The notes under the pieces are model-generated. The model made no database searches. It was not told the origin of the DNA and worked only from the letters and a program-made list of their open reading frames with translations. From Sphingomonas sp. RIT328 (lineage in GTDB: Bacteria > Pseudomonadota > Alphaproteobacteria > Sphingomonadales > Sphingomonadaceae), in NCBI RefSeq assembly GCF_000632225.1, contig NZ_JFYV01000018.1, positions 1-61,586 on the forward strand: a stretch of DNA of 61,586 nucleotides, read 5' to 3'. The position numbers and the translations under genes were made by a program. Below are positions 1-8,193 of this stretch, piece after piece (positions within the stretch are counted from its first letter, which is position 1; every line of letters starts with the position of its first letter).

Positions 1-1
1 C

Positions 2-967
2 GCAGCACCCATCCCCCACCAGCCGCCGCTCCCCGCGATCCTCAACGCCAAGATCGAGCAGGCCGCCGCCTATGCCCGCGCCGCGCGCGCCACCGCGACG
101 CGGCGGGCCTATGACAGCGACTGGGCGATCTTCACCGCCTGGTGCGAGGCGCATGGCCTGATCGCGCTGCCGGCGACGCCGGATGTCGTCGCGGTGTTCG
201 TCAGCGATCAGGCGGTCGGCGGGATCAATCCGGCGACGATCGGCCGGCGCGTCGCGGCGATCGGCCATCATCATCGTGCGCACGGCTATCCGGCGCCGAC
301 CGCGCAGCCCGATGCCGGGCGGCTCGCCGAGGTGCTCGCCGGGATCCGCGCGGAACATGGCGGGGCGAAGCGGCGCAAGCGGCCCGCCGATGCCGCGGTG
401 CTGCAGGCGATGCTCGCCGCGGTCGAGGGCGACGGGCTGCGCGCGCGGCGGGATCGCGCGATCCTGGCGATCGGCATGGCCGCGGCGCTGCGCCGGTCGG
501 AGATCGTCGCGCTCGCGCTCGATCATGTCGCGCTGGTGCCCGAAGGGCTGCGGCTGACGATCGCGCGGTCGAAGACCGATCGCACCGGCGCGGGCGCGGT
601 GATCGCGATCCCGGAAGGCGCGCGGATCCGGCCCAAGGCGCTGCTGCTCGGCTGGATGGCGGCGGCCGGGCATCGCGACGGGCCGCTGTTCCGCCGGCTG
701 ACGCGCAAGGACGCGCTCACCGACCAGCCGATGTCGGACCGGGCGATCGCGCGGCTGGTGCAATCCCATGCCGCCGCGGCGGGCTATGATCCGGCGCTGT
801 TCGGCGGTCATTCGCTGCGCGCCGGCTTCATCACCGAAGGCGCGGCGCAGGGCGCGACGATCTTCAAGCTGCAGGAGGTCAGCCGCCATAAATCGGTGCA
901 GGTCCTCTCCGACTATGTCCGCGACGCCGAGCTGTTCCGCGACCATGCCGGTGCGCGCTTCCTGTAA
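2..967 (+). CDS. Tyrosine recombinase/integrase, 5' end cut by window edge
   Basis: This is a site-specific recombinase of the phage-integrase (tyrosine) family, which cuts and rejoins DNA through a covalent tyrosine intermediate. The reading frame is open to the first base of the window, so the true start lies outside; 321 residues are visible. The N-terminal part is an alpha-helical core-binding (SAM-like) domain. The catalytic domain shows the expected residues: Arg at about 164 (AALRRSEI), a beta-hairpin Lys at about 191, the HxxR pair at 270/273 (GGHSLRAGF), a second His at about 296 and the nucleophile Tyr at about 305 (LSDYVRD). All active-site positions are present, so the enzyme is probably functional. 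No attachment site or tRNA is visible beside it. It may be a domesticated or mobile-element integrase; the target cannot be inferred. Confidence 0.85.
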   Translation, partial: AAPIPHQPPLPAILNAKIEQAAAYARAARATATRRAYDSDWAIFTAWCEAHGLIALPATPDVVAVFVSDQAVGGINPATIGRRVAAIGHHHRAHGYPAPTAQPDAGRLAEVLAGIRAEHGGAKRRKRPADAAVLQAMLAAVEGDGLRARRDRAILAIGMAAALRRSEIVALALDHVALVPEGLRLTIARSKTDRTGAGAVIAIPEGARIRPKALLLGWMAAAGHRDGPLFRRLTRKDALTDQPMSDRAIARLVQSHAAAAGYDPALFGGHSLRAGFITEGAAQGATIFKLQEVSRHKSVQVLSDYVRDAELFRDHAGARFL

Positions 968-990
968 GCCGTATCCCGCGTCGGCTGAAG

Positions 991-1236
991 GGTTCGCGCA
1001 GAGGCGCAAAGGACGCAGAGGGGCGCACCGGTGTCCGCGGCAGCGAGCAAATCGTCAGCCGAAAAGTGCGACGCTGCCGGGTATGATCCCGCTCTTGCCG
1101 ATTTGATCACGCGGAGGCGCGGAAGGTGTCGCGTGCACCATGTCCGTCGCGATCCGTTCAGGCCGTGGCGGGGACATGGCCACGCTGACCCGCGCGTGAT
1201 TCCTCCGCGCCTCCGCGCCTCCGCGCGAACCCCGAA
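991..1236. repeat. Dispersed GC-rich repeat cluster (GAGGCGCG family)
   Basis: The gap after the integrase is built from members of a repeat family found at about a dozen places in the window. A TTCGCGCAGAGGCGCA-type unit starts near 991, a TCACGCGGAGGCGCGG unit lies near 1107-1124, and an inverted copy (CCTCCGCGCCTCCGCGCG) runs from about 1203 to 1232. The inverted outer arms suggest a palindromic element of about 240 bp. No gene is supported inside it. Confidence 0.75.
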
Positions 1237-1273
1237 TGACGCGACGCCCGACGAACCGCGCTGACCTTCCTGG

Positions 1274-1750
1274 CTATCCGACACGTCGACGTATCGACAT
1301 GTCGACAGGCACTGCCAGCCGCCGACGGGTAAGCCGCGGGTCCTCGAACAGGTCGCGGATCGCGCGCCGGCGAAAGCCATTCCACCAGCGTTGCCAGCGA
1401 TGCTCGGCGGCATCGTGAAGCATGTGGCAGCGCTGGCACAGCGCGGCGAGATTGGCGGGGCGGTTGTTGCCGGGATCATGGTCGAGGTGCGCGCAGGCGA
1501 GCACGACATAGGTGGTGCGCACCGCGGCGAGCGGCGCGGCGCCGCGCAGCCCGACGCAGCGACCGTCGCCGTCGCGCCAGCGCTGCGCCGCGCCGTCCCA
1601 CCAGCGGCCGTCGCCGAGATGCGCGACATGGCGGCGATGCGGGCGGCGGCAGCGTTCGCAGCGCGCCGCGGCGCGGCCGAAGCGGATCGCCTGCGACAGC
1701 TGCGGCCAGTCGATCGGGTAGAGCCAGCGGTTCTCGGCGCGGATCGGCAT
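1274..1750 (-). CDS. HNH-type endonuclease-like protein
   Basis: A 158-residue protein with a zinc-ribbon/HNH nuclease look. An early CERC pair is followed by a core with a CAHLDHD segment, an Asn/Pro-rich turn (NNRPANL) and a second pair, CQRCHMLHD. The Cys pairs probably bind structural zinc, and the His/Asn residues match the beta-beta-alpha metal fold of HNH nucleases. Start codons are possible at 1750, 1768 and further upstream. I chose 1750 because the downstream sequence (MPIRAENRWLYP) looks like the beginning of this family in my memory of sphingomonad proteins. No strong Shine-Dalgarno sequence decides the start. It stands alone, between repeats and a divergent glycan operon. Substrate and role are unknown; it may be a mobile-element remnant together with the neighbouring integrase. 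Confidence 0.7.
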   Translation of the reverse strand: MPIRAENRWLYPIDWPQLSQAIRFGRAAARCERCRRPHRRHVAHLGDGRWWDGAAQRWRDGDGRCVGLRGAAPLAAVRTTYVVLACAHLDHDPGNNRPANLAALCQRCHMLHDAAEHRWQRWWNGFRRRAIRDLFEDPRLTRRRLAVPVDMSIRRRVG

Positions 1751-1953
1751 CGCGATTCTATGAGTCATCGCGAGTCGCGTGCCAAGCCCCCGCGCCGCGC
1801 GCCGCGAATCGCGCGCAAGCCCCCGGCCCCGGCCGGTGCTGCCGTGCGCAGACGTTCCGGTCCCGTCCCGATCCGGAGCAGAGCGTGCGTGCCCCGCGGC
1901 GAAACCAATTTGCGTTAAGAAACGTTTCGCCGGAACAATAACTTGGGGGTCCA

Positions 1954-3975
1954 TTGTTCATCCTGCATCTGGCCCTTGGCGGCTGTCTCAAAGCGCCGCC
2001 CGTCGCCTACGGGATCACCGCCGACACCGGCGGCCATATCGCTTATGTGCTCGAGGCGGCGCGTGCCCAGGCTGAGGCCGAGGCGGTCGACGCGGTGTCG
2101 ATCGTCACCCGCCGGTTCCGCGACGCGCGGCTCGATCCGTGCCATGCCGTCGCCAGCGAGAGCGTCGCCCCCGGTCTGACGATCGACCGGATCGCCACCG
2201 CCACCCCCGCCTATCTCGAGAAAGAGGCGCTCGACGCCGAATTGCCCGCCTTCATCCAGGCGTTCTGCGCGCATCTCGCCGCGCTGCCGCGGCTGCCCGA
2301 TGTCATCCATGCGCATTTCGCCGATGCCGCCGCGGTAGCGCGCGTCGCGCAGGCGCGCTTCGGCATCCCCTTCGTCTATACGCCGCACGCGCTCGGCATC
2401 GACAAGCGCGCCGCCGGGCTGGGCGGGGACGGCCTCGCCGCGCGGATCGACGCCGAGCGGCGCGCGATCGCCGAGGCCGCGGCGATCATCGTCTCGACCC
2501 GCGACGAGGCGGAGCGGCAGATCGGCGGCTATGACGTCGCGGTCGCCGGGCGGATCCACTGCCTGCCGCCCGGCGTGCCGCGCCACGAGGCCGATCGTCC
2601 CGGCCAGCCGACGCTCGCCGACCGGCTCGGCGACTGGCTCGACCGGCCCGACCGGCCGATCCTGTTCGCGGTGGCGCGGCCGGTCGCCAAGAAGAACCTC
2701 GCCGCCCTGGTCCGCGCCTATGCCGGCGACGCCGAGCTGCGTGCGGCGGCCAATCTCGTCATCCTCGCCGGGCGGCACGATCATGCGCAGGGCGAGGAGG
2801 CGGCGGTGCTCGCCGAGCTCCACCGGCTCGCCGCCGATCCGGCGCTCGCCGGGCGGATCGCGCTGCCGCCGCGCCACGATGCCGCCGACGTCGCCGCGCT
2901 CTACGCGCGTGCCGCCGACGGCGGGGTGTTCGTCAATCCGGCGCTGCACGAGCCGTTCGGCCTGACCGTGATAGAGGCCGCCGCGGCCGGCGTGCCGGTG
3001 GTGGCGACGCGCAACGGTGGCCCTGCCGAGATCGTCGCGCGGCTGCGCCACGGCGTGCTGATCGACCCGCGCGACGACGCCGCGATCGCCGCCGCCTGCC
3101 GCGACCTGCTGTGCGATCCGGTCCGCCACGCCCGCCATGCGCAGGCGGCGCGGGCGCATGTCGGCGCCTATTGCTGGACGCGTTATGCGGCGGAGAGCGT
3201 CGCGCTCTACCGCGCCATTTCGGCGCCGCGGCTGCTCGCCTGCGACATCGACCATACGCTGACCGGCTGCGCGGACGGCGCGGCGGCCTTTGCCGCGTGG
3301 CGCGCCGCCTCGCCGCTCGGCTTCGTCGTCGCGACCGGGCGCGGTCATGCCGCGGCGCAGGCGATCCTCGCCGCCTGGCGGCTGCCCGCGCCCGATGCCT
3401 ATATCGTCGATGTCGGCACGCGGCTGCTGCTCGCCGATGGCGCGGGCGGCTGGCGCGCCTGCGCCGATTATGCGCGCGCGCTCGATGCCGGCTGGGATCG
3501 CGCCGCGGTGGTGCGGACGCTGACGCCGCTCGCGCTGACGCCGCAGCCGGCGGAGACCGCCGGGCCGCACAAAGTGAGCTTCTTCGGCGACGCGGGGGAT
3601 GCCGCGCGCATCCGCACCGCGCTGGGGCAGGCGGGATTGCAGGCGCGGGTGATCTTCTCGCACGGCCGGCTGATCGACGTGCTCGCGCCGGCGGGGGGCA
3701 AGGCCGCGGCGATCGCGGCTTATGCCGCGCGCCACGGCTGGTCGCTCGGCCAGTGTATCGCCGCGGGCGACAGCGGCAACGATGCCGACATGCTCGCCGC
3801 CTGCGGTCAGGCCATCGTCGTCGGCAATGCCGGGGACGAGCTCGCCGGCTTGCCGCCGCGGCCCGGCCTGTACCGCGCCGCCGCGCATCATGCCGGCGGC
3901 ATCGTCGAGGGATTGGACCGGCTCGGGCTGGTCGCGACGCCGGTGGCGGCGCCTGCGCCGGCGCTGGCGGCATGA
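1954..3975 (+). CDS. Sucrose-phosphate synthase-like GT4 fused to HAD phosphatase
   Basis: A 673-residue two-domain enzyme. Residues 1 to about 425 form a GT-B glycosyltransferase of the sucrose synthase/sucrose-phosphate synthase type. It shows a DTGGH start motif near residue 24, an IHAHFAD segment, KKN at the phosphate-binding site and EPFG at about 333-336 followed by the usual second Glu. Residues from about 426 form a HAD-superfamily phosphatase, with motif I DID at 431-433 and motif IV GDSGND at 605-610, as in sucrose-6-phosphate phosphatase. Such fusions make sucrose from UDP-glucose and fructose-6-phosphate. Here the gene heads a polysaccharide-type operon, so a different acceptor is possible. 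The start is a TTG at 1954, preceded by a G-rich ribosome site. The next gene overlaps by ATGA. Confidence 0.85.
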   Translation: MFILHLALGGCLKAPPVAYGITADTGGHIAYVLEAARAQAEAEAVDAVSIVTRRFRDARLDPCHAVASESVAPGLTIDRIATATPAYLEKEALDAELPAFIQAFCAHLAALPRLPDVIHAHFADAAAVARVAQARFGIPFVYTPHALGIDKRAAGLGGDGLAARIDAERRAIAEAAAIIVSTRDEAERQIGGYDVAVAGRIHCLPPGVPRHEADRPGQPTLADRLGDWLDRPDRPILFAVARPVAKKNLAALVRAYAGDAELRAAANLVILAGRHDHAQGEEAAVLAELHRLAADPALAGRIALPPRHDAADVAALYARAADGGVFVNPALHEPFGLTVIEAAAAGVPVVATRNGGPAEIVARLRHGVLIDPRDDAAIAAACRDLLCDPVRHARHAQAARAHVGAYCWTRYAAESVALYRAISAPRLLACDIDHTLTGCADGAAAFAAWRAASPLGFVVATGRGHAAAQAILAAWRLPAPDAYIVDVGTRLLLADGAGGWRACADYARALDAGWDRAAVVRTLTPLALTPQPAETAGPHKVSFFGDAGDAARIRTALGQAGLQARVIFSHGRLIDVLAPAGGKAAAIAAYAARHGWSLGQCIAAGDSGNDADMLAACGQAIVVGNAGDELAGLPPRPGLYRAAAHHAGGIVEGLDRLGLVATPVAAPAPALAA

Positions 3976-5029
3976 GGCCGTTCGGCTATTTCGTCCATCA
4001 TCAGGGACGCGGCCATGCCGAACGCTGCGCGGCGATCGCGCAGGCGCTGCCGCCGACGCGGCCGCTGACGCTGTTCTGCGCGCGCGACGACATCTTCCCG
4101 CCGCTGCCCGATCGTGTCGCGATCGTCCGCCTGCCGTCGTTGTTCGAGCCGAGCGGCGACGAGGCGGGGACGATGGACTGGGTGGCGACGCCCGACACGC
4201 TGCATTGCGCGCCGCTTGGCTGGCCGGGCATCCGCCGCGCGATGGCGACGCTGAGCGGCTGGTTCGACACCGCCGATCCGGCGCTGATGATCTGCGACGT
4301 CTCGGCGGAGGTCGCGCAGCTCGCCCGCATCTGTTCGGTGCCGCACGTCAAGGTGCTCCAGCATGGCGACCGCGGCGATCCCGGCCATCGCGCCGCCTAT
4401 GACGGCGCGGCGGGGCTGCTCGCGCCGTTCCACGCCGATCTCGCCCAGCCCGACTGGGATGCGACGATGCGCGCCAAGACCTGTTTCGCCGGCGGGCTCG
4501 GCGTCGACACCCGCGTCAGCGATCGCGACGCGGCGCGCGCGCGCCTGGGGATCGGCACGGACGAGGAGATGATCCTGGTGGTGGCGGGCGGCGGGGGCGG
4601 CGGGTTCGCCGCCGCGCCGCTGGGGGGCATGCGACCGAACCCGCCAATCTGACGCACCGCGGCTGGGTCGAGGATGCCGCCGATCATATCGCCGCCGCCG
4701 ACCTCGTCATCGCCTCGACCGGCAATACCACCTGCCAGCAGATCCTCGCCGCGGCGCGGCCGTGGCTGGCGATCCCCGAATGGCGCTATTTCGACGAACA
4801 GCATCGCAAGGCCGAGGCGCTCGCCGCCGCCGGCGTGGCGAGCGTGCGGCCGCATCTGCCCTCGTCGGCGGACGGCTGGCGCGCCGCGCTCGCGGCGACG
4901 CGGCGCGATCACCGCCCCGCCGCGCAGCGCGCGATGATCGCCGCCGACCCCGCCGCCGACGCGGCGCGCTGGCTGGAGGCGCTGAGCGACCGCCTGTGGC
5001 GCGATGCGCCCGTGGCCGACGCGGCATGA
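3972..5029 (+). pseudogene. Glycosyltransferase (GT-B, MurG/GT28-like), frameshifted
   Basis: The first frame (ATG at 3972, overlapping the previous stop) encodes a GT-B N-terminal domain beginning MRPFGYFVHHQGRGHAERC and stops at 4652. The C-terminal nucleotide-binding half continues at once in a different frame from about 4628 to the stop at 5029. Its text reads HATEPANLTHRGWVEDAA and then a D-x-V-I-A-S-x-G-N-T-T segment typical of these enzymes. The switch fits loss of one base at the six-G run 4622-4627. Joined, the product would be about 352 residues, the normal length. The protein would add a sugar during glycan assembly. Either the gene is inactivated, the G run varies, or the assembly has an indel. 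No other damage is visible, which favours a very recent event or an error. Confidence 0.8.
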
Positions 5030-5074
5030 GCGCTAAGTCGCGGCGCCATGCGCGTCAGCCGCCCGCCCCCCGCA

Positions 5075-5173
5075 TGCACCACCCCGGCGCAGGCCGGGGT
5101 CCAGCCGGGTGGCGCGCGGTGAGGCAGTCCGAAGGTCTCCCAACTGGGCCCCGGCCTGCGCCGGGGCGGTGCA
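5075..5173. repeat. Large inverted repeat between glycosyltransferase genes
   Basis: Two 30-base arms, 5075-5104 and 5144-5173, are reverse complements at 28 of 30 positions, separated by 39 bases. Each arm contains its own smaller palindrome (CCCCGGCGCAGGCCGGGG type). The element sits in the only real gap of the operon, 5030-5285. It could fold into a long RNA hairpin that protects or attenuates the operon transcript. Its sequence differs from the GAGGCGCG repeats. Confidence 0.85.
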
Positions 5174-5285
5174 TCGGCTTTGGCAGCGCTCTGTCGCACC
5201 CCGCCTCCCCCGCGCTATCGCCATTCTGCCCCCGTCGGCGCCGCGCTGCGTTGACGCCCTCTCTTCCTCTCGCCTGGACTCCGCT

Positions 5286-6215
5286 ATGACCGTATCCGTC
5301 GTCACGCTCGCCAAGGGGCGGCCCGCGCATCTCGTCAACCTCGTCCACGGCCTCGCGCAGCAGAGCCTGCCGCCGGTCGAGCTGATCGTCGCGGTGATGC
5401 AGGCCGAGGCCTATGACCTGCCCGACGCGCCCTTTCCGATCCGCCAGATGCACGTCGTCGCCGACGCGCTGCCGCTCGCCGCGGCGCGCAATGCCGCGGC
5501 GCGCGCGGCGATTGGCGACGATCTCGTCTTCCTCGACATGGATTGCATCCCGACCCCCGATCTGGTCGCCGATTATGCCGGCTTCCTCGCGACGCACGAT
5601 GCGCTGCTGATGGGCGAGGTGATGTACCTGCCCGGCGGGGCGACCGACGCCGATCTGTCGATGGAGCGGTTCGACGCGCTGGCGGTGCGCCATTCCGACC
5701 GGCGCGGCCCGCCGCCGGCGGGGGTCGAGGCGTGCAACGACTATCGCTGCTTCTGGTCGCTCAACTTCGCGATGCGGCGCGCCACCTTCCTCCGCGTCGG
5801 CGGGTTCGACGAACGCTATGTCGGCTATGGCGGCGAGGACACCGATTTCGGCAAGACGCTCGACCAGGCCGGCGTCCCCATCGCCTGGATCAAGGGCGGG
5901 CGCGCATATCACCAATATCACCCGCACCATATGCCGCCGGTCCATCACCTCGACAGCGTCGTGCGCAACGCGGAGCTGTTCGAGAGCAAATGGGGCTATC
6001 GGACGATGGGCCATTGGCTACACGCCTTCCGGCTGATGGGGCTGGTCGACGATACCGCCGGCCGGTCGGTGCGCATCCTGCGCCGCCCGGGGCCGGAGGA
6101 TTATGCGCTGACCGGCCAGCAGAGCCACCAGCCCTATGCCAATACGGCGAGCGTGATCCGCACGCTCGAGGAACGCGGGTCCCACCCCGCGCCGGACAGC
6201 CTCGCCGCGGCATGA
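5286..6215 (+). CDS. Family 2 glycosyltransferase
   Basis: A 309-residue GT-A fold glycosyltransferase. The N-terminus (MTVSVVTLAKGRP) is the nucleotide-sugar-binding strand. The metal-binding DxD motif is D84-M-D86 in VFLDMDCIP. A GGFDE segment at 172-176 and GGED at 182-185 form the catalytic C-terminal part seen in galactosyltransferase-like GT2 enzymes. It probably transfers a sugar from a UDP- or GDP-sugar to a lipid-linked glycan at the inner membrane face. The start at 5286 is chosen because the conserved first strand begins there; upstream in-frame sequence belongs to the inverted repeat. It overlaps the next gene by ATGA, so the two are translationally coupled. Donor and acceptor are unknown. 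Confidence 0.88.
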   Translation: MTVSVVTLAKGRPAHLVNLVHGLAQQSLPPVELIVAVMQAEAYDLPDAPFPIRQMHVVADALPLAAARNAAARAAIGDDLVFLDMDCIPTPDLVADYAGFLATHDALLMGEVMYLPGGATDADLSMERFDALAVRHSDRRGPPPAGVEACNDYRCFWSLNFAMRRATFLRVGGFDERYVGYGGEDTDFGKTLDQAGVPIAWIKGGRAYHQYHPHHMPPVHHLDSVVRNAELFESKWGYRTMGHWLHAFRLMGLVDDTAGRSVRILRRPGPEDYALTGQQSHQPYANTASVIRTLEERGSHPAPDSLAAA

Positions 6216-7285
6216 GGATCGCGATCCTCGCCCATGTCCGCCAGCGCATCGCCCCGCCGTTCGCCGGCGGGATGGAGGCGCATGGCTGGCAGCTCGCCGC
6301 GGGGCTGCAGGCGCGCGGCCATGACGTGACGCTGTTCGCCTCGGGCGACAGCGATCCGCGCTTCCGCATCGATCCGGTCGTCGCCGAACATTACGAGCGC
6401 ACCTTCCCCTGGGCGGAGCATCGCGGCTCGGCGCCGCTGATCGCGCATCTCGACGCCGCCTATGCCGCCGCCTGCGACCGGATCGCCGCCGGCGGCTATG
6501 ACGTCGTCCACAACAACAGCCTGCACCGGTTCGCGATCGAGCCGCGGCGCACCGCGGTGACGCCGACCGTCACCTCGCTGCACGTGCCGCCATACGATGC
6601 GCTGCACTGGTTCGTCCGCGCCAGCGCGACGCCGGGGCATCGGCTCACCGTCACCTCGGCGATGCAGCTCGCCGCCTGGTGGCCGGAGGGTGCGCCGGCG
6701 CAGGCGTCGGTGCTGCACAACGGCATCGATACCGATGCCTGGCCGTATCGCGCGACGGGCGACGGCCGCGCCATCTGGTGCGGGCGGATCACCCCCAACA
6801 AGGGGCCGCATTTCGCCGCCGAGGCGGCGCGCCGCGCCGGCATCCCGCTCGACCTGTTCGGCCCGATCGAGGATCCCGACTATCACGCCGCCGAGGTCGC
6901 GCCGCTGCTCGGCGAGACGATCCGATATCGCGGTCATCTGCCCGGCGAGGCGCTCGCCGCCGAGCTCGGCCGCGCCGCTTTGTTCCTGTTCACGCCATGC
7001 TGGGACGAGCCGTTCGGGCTGGTCGCCGCCGAGGCGATGGCCTGCGGCCTGCCGGTCGCCGCCTTCGACCAGGGCGCCGCGCGCGAGGTGATCGGCGAGG
7101 CGGGCGCCTTCGCCCCGGTCGGCGACGCCGCCGCGCTCGCCGCGGCGATACGGCAGGCGCTCGCCATTCCGCGGCCGGTGGCGCGCGACCGCGCCGTGCG
7201 GATGTTCGGCCGCGACCGCTGGCTCGAACGCTGCGAGGCGCTGTACCGCGCGGCGATCGCCGACCACGCCGCGCTCGCCGCATGA
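6212..7285 (+). CDS. Family 4 glycosyltransferase
   Basis: A 357-residue GT-B glycosyltransferase of family GT4. The acceptor-binding N-terminal half has a glycine-rich loop (APPFAGGME, near 14-22) and a DVVHNNS strand. The donor-binding half shows HNGID at 169-173, a GRITPNKG loop with the phosphate-contacting Arg/Lys near 192-197, and the family signature EPFG at 266-269 followed by E274 (CWDEPFGLVAAEAM). It is a retaining transferase, probably using a nucleotide-sugar donor in exopolysaccharide or O-antigen assembly. It overlaps its neighbours on both sides by ATGA, placing it firmly in the 1.95-9.1 kb operon. The sugar specificity cannot be read from sequence. Confidence 0.9.
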   Translation: MRIAILAHVRQRIAPPFAGGMEAHGWQLAAGLQARGHDVTLFASGDSDPRFRIDPVVAEHYERTFPWAEHRGSAPLIAHLDAAYAAACDRIAAGGYDVVHNNSLHRFAIEPRRTAVTPTVTSLHVPPYDALHWFVRASATPGHRLTVTSAMQLAAWWPEGAPAQASVLHNGIDTDAWPYRATGDGRAIWCGRITPNKGPHFAAEAARRAGIPLDLFGPIEDPDYHAAEVAPLLGETIRYRGHLPGEALAAELGRAALFLFTPCWDEPFGLVAAEAMACGLPVAAFDQGAAREVIGEAGAFAPVGDAAALAAAIRQALAIPRPVARDRAVRMFGRDRWLERCEALYRAAIADHAALAA

Positions 7286-8193
7286 GCCCGCCCGCGACGC
7301 TGGCGGTGCTCGACGCCGCCTATCGCACGCATGTCGGCGCCGGCACGCGCTATGCGCTGCTCGACTTTCCCGATCACGCCAATGTCGGCGACAGCGCGAT
7401 CTGGCTCGGCGAATGCGCCTTGCTCGAGGCGATCACCGGACGTCGACCCGTCTACGTGTCGACATGGCATGATCTTGACATCGACGCGCTCGCCGCGGCG
7501 GAGGCGGAGGTCGTCTTCCTCCATGGCGGCGGCAATCTCGGCGATATCTGGCCGCATCACCAGCGCTTCCGCGAGACGGTGCTGGCGCGGGTGCGCGACC
7601 GGCCGGTGGTGCAATTGCCGCAGTCGATCCATTTCCGCGATCCGGGCGAGGCGGCGCGCTTCGTCGCGCTCGCCGACGCTCATCCCGATTTCACGCTCTA
7701 CGTCCGCGACGCGACCAGCCTCGCCTTCGCCGCCGACCGGCTCGCCGCGCCGGTGCGGCTCGTCCCCGATTCCGCGATCGCCTTGGGCGCGCAGCCGCGT
7801 GGCCCGGAGGAGGCGCCGCTGCTGATGCTGTTGCGCAGCGACGACGAGCGCCGCGATCACGGCGCGCCGCCGCCCGCGGGCGCGCGCGTCGTCGACTGGC
7901 TCGACGATGCGCCCGACCTGCCCGCCGGCGACGACATCGCCGCGCGCGCTGCGCAGGCGCGCCACCGCGTCGCGCGCGGGCTGGCGTTGATCGCGCAGGG
8001 TGCGGTGCTGGTCACCGACCGGCTGCATGGCGCGATCCTCGCCGATCTGCTCGCGCTGCCGCACGTCGTGCTCGACAATGATTACGGCAAGATAGCCGCC
8101 TATCGCGCGACCTGGCCCGCCGCCACGCCGAACGCCGCCGCCGCGACGATGGCGGAGGCGGTCGCCGCGGTCGCGCGGCTCGCTGCCGGATGA
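7282..8193 (+). CDS. Polysaccharide pyruvyl transferase family protein
   Basis: A 303-residue member of the polysaccharide pyruvyl transferase (CsaB/ExoV-like) family, which adds a ketal-linked pyruvate from phosphoenolpyruvate to a sugar residue. Seen in the sequence are the early FPDHANVGDSAIW segment, the glycine-rich HGGGNLGD at 81-88, a QLPQSIHF strand and the family C-terminal signature TDRLHG at 245-250. The fold is GT-B-like. Among glycosyltransferases, it suggests that the glycan made by this operon is pyruvylated and therefore acidic. It starts by ATGA overlap and ends overlapping the next gene. Some members of this family have other transferase roles, so the reaction is inferred. 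Confidence 0.85.
   Translation: MSPPATLAVLDAAYRTHVGAGTRYALLDFPDHANVGDSAIWLGECALLEAITGRRPVYVSTWHDLDIDALAAAEAEVVFLHGGGNLGDIWPHHQRFRETVLARVRDRPVVQLPQSIHFRDPGEAARFVALADAHPDFTLYVRDATSLAFAADRLAAPVRLVPDSAIALGAQPRGPEEAPLLMLLRSDDERRDHGAPPPAGARVVDWLDDAPDLPAGDDIAARAAQARHRVARGLALIAQGAVLVTDRLHGAILADLLALPHVVLDNDYGKIAAYRATWPAATPNAAAATMAEAVAAVARLAAG

Noticed and set aside
1..990. Attachment site or genomic island boundary at the integrase
   Set aside because: No tRNA gene, direct repeat pair or phage gene is visible, and the gene runs out of the window, so a boundary cannot be placed.
1158..1439. Many short frames containing HAEARRRGG, LRASAPPRE or RRRGGAE text, here and across the window
   Set aside because: They are translations of the dispersed GC-rich repeat and vary between copies without keeping a frame; not genes.
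1915..3891. A 658-residue minus-strand frame
   Set aside because: It is antisense to the SPS/HAD fusion gene, which has clear motifs. The minus frame has no recognisable domain and an Arg/Gly-rich composition.
5109..5285. Upstream extension of the GT2 gene to an ATG at 5109
   Set aside because: The extension would translate the inverted repeat; the conserved first strand of the enzyme begins at ATG 5286.
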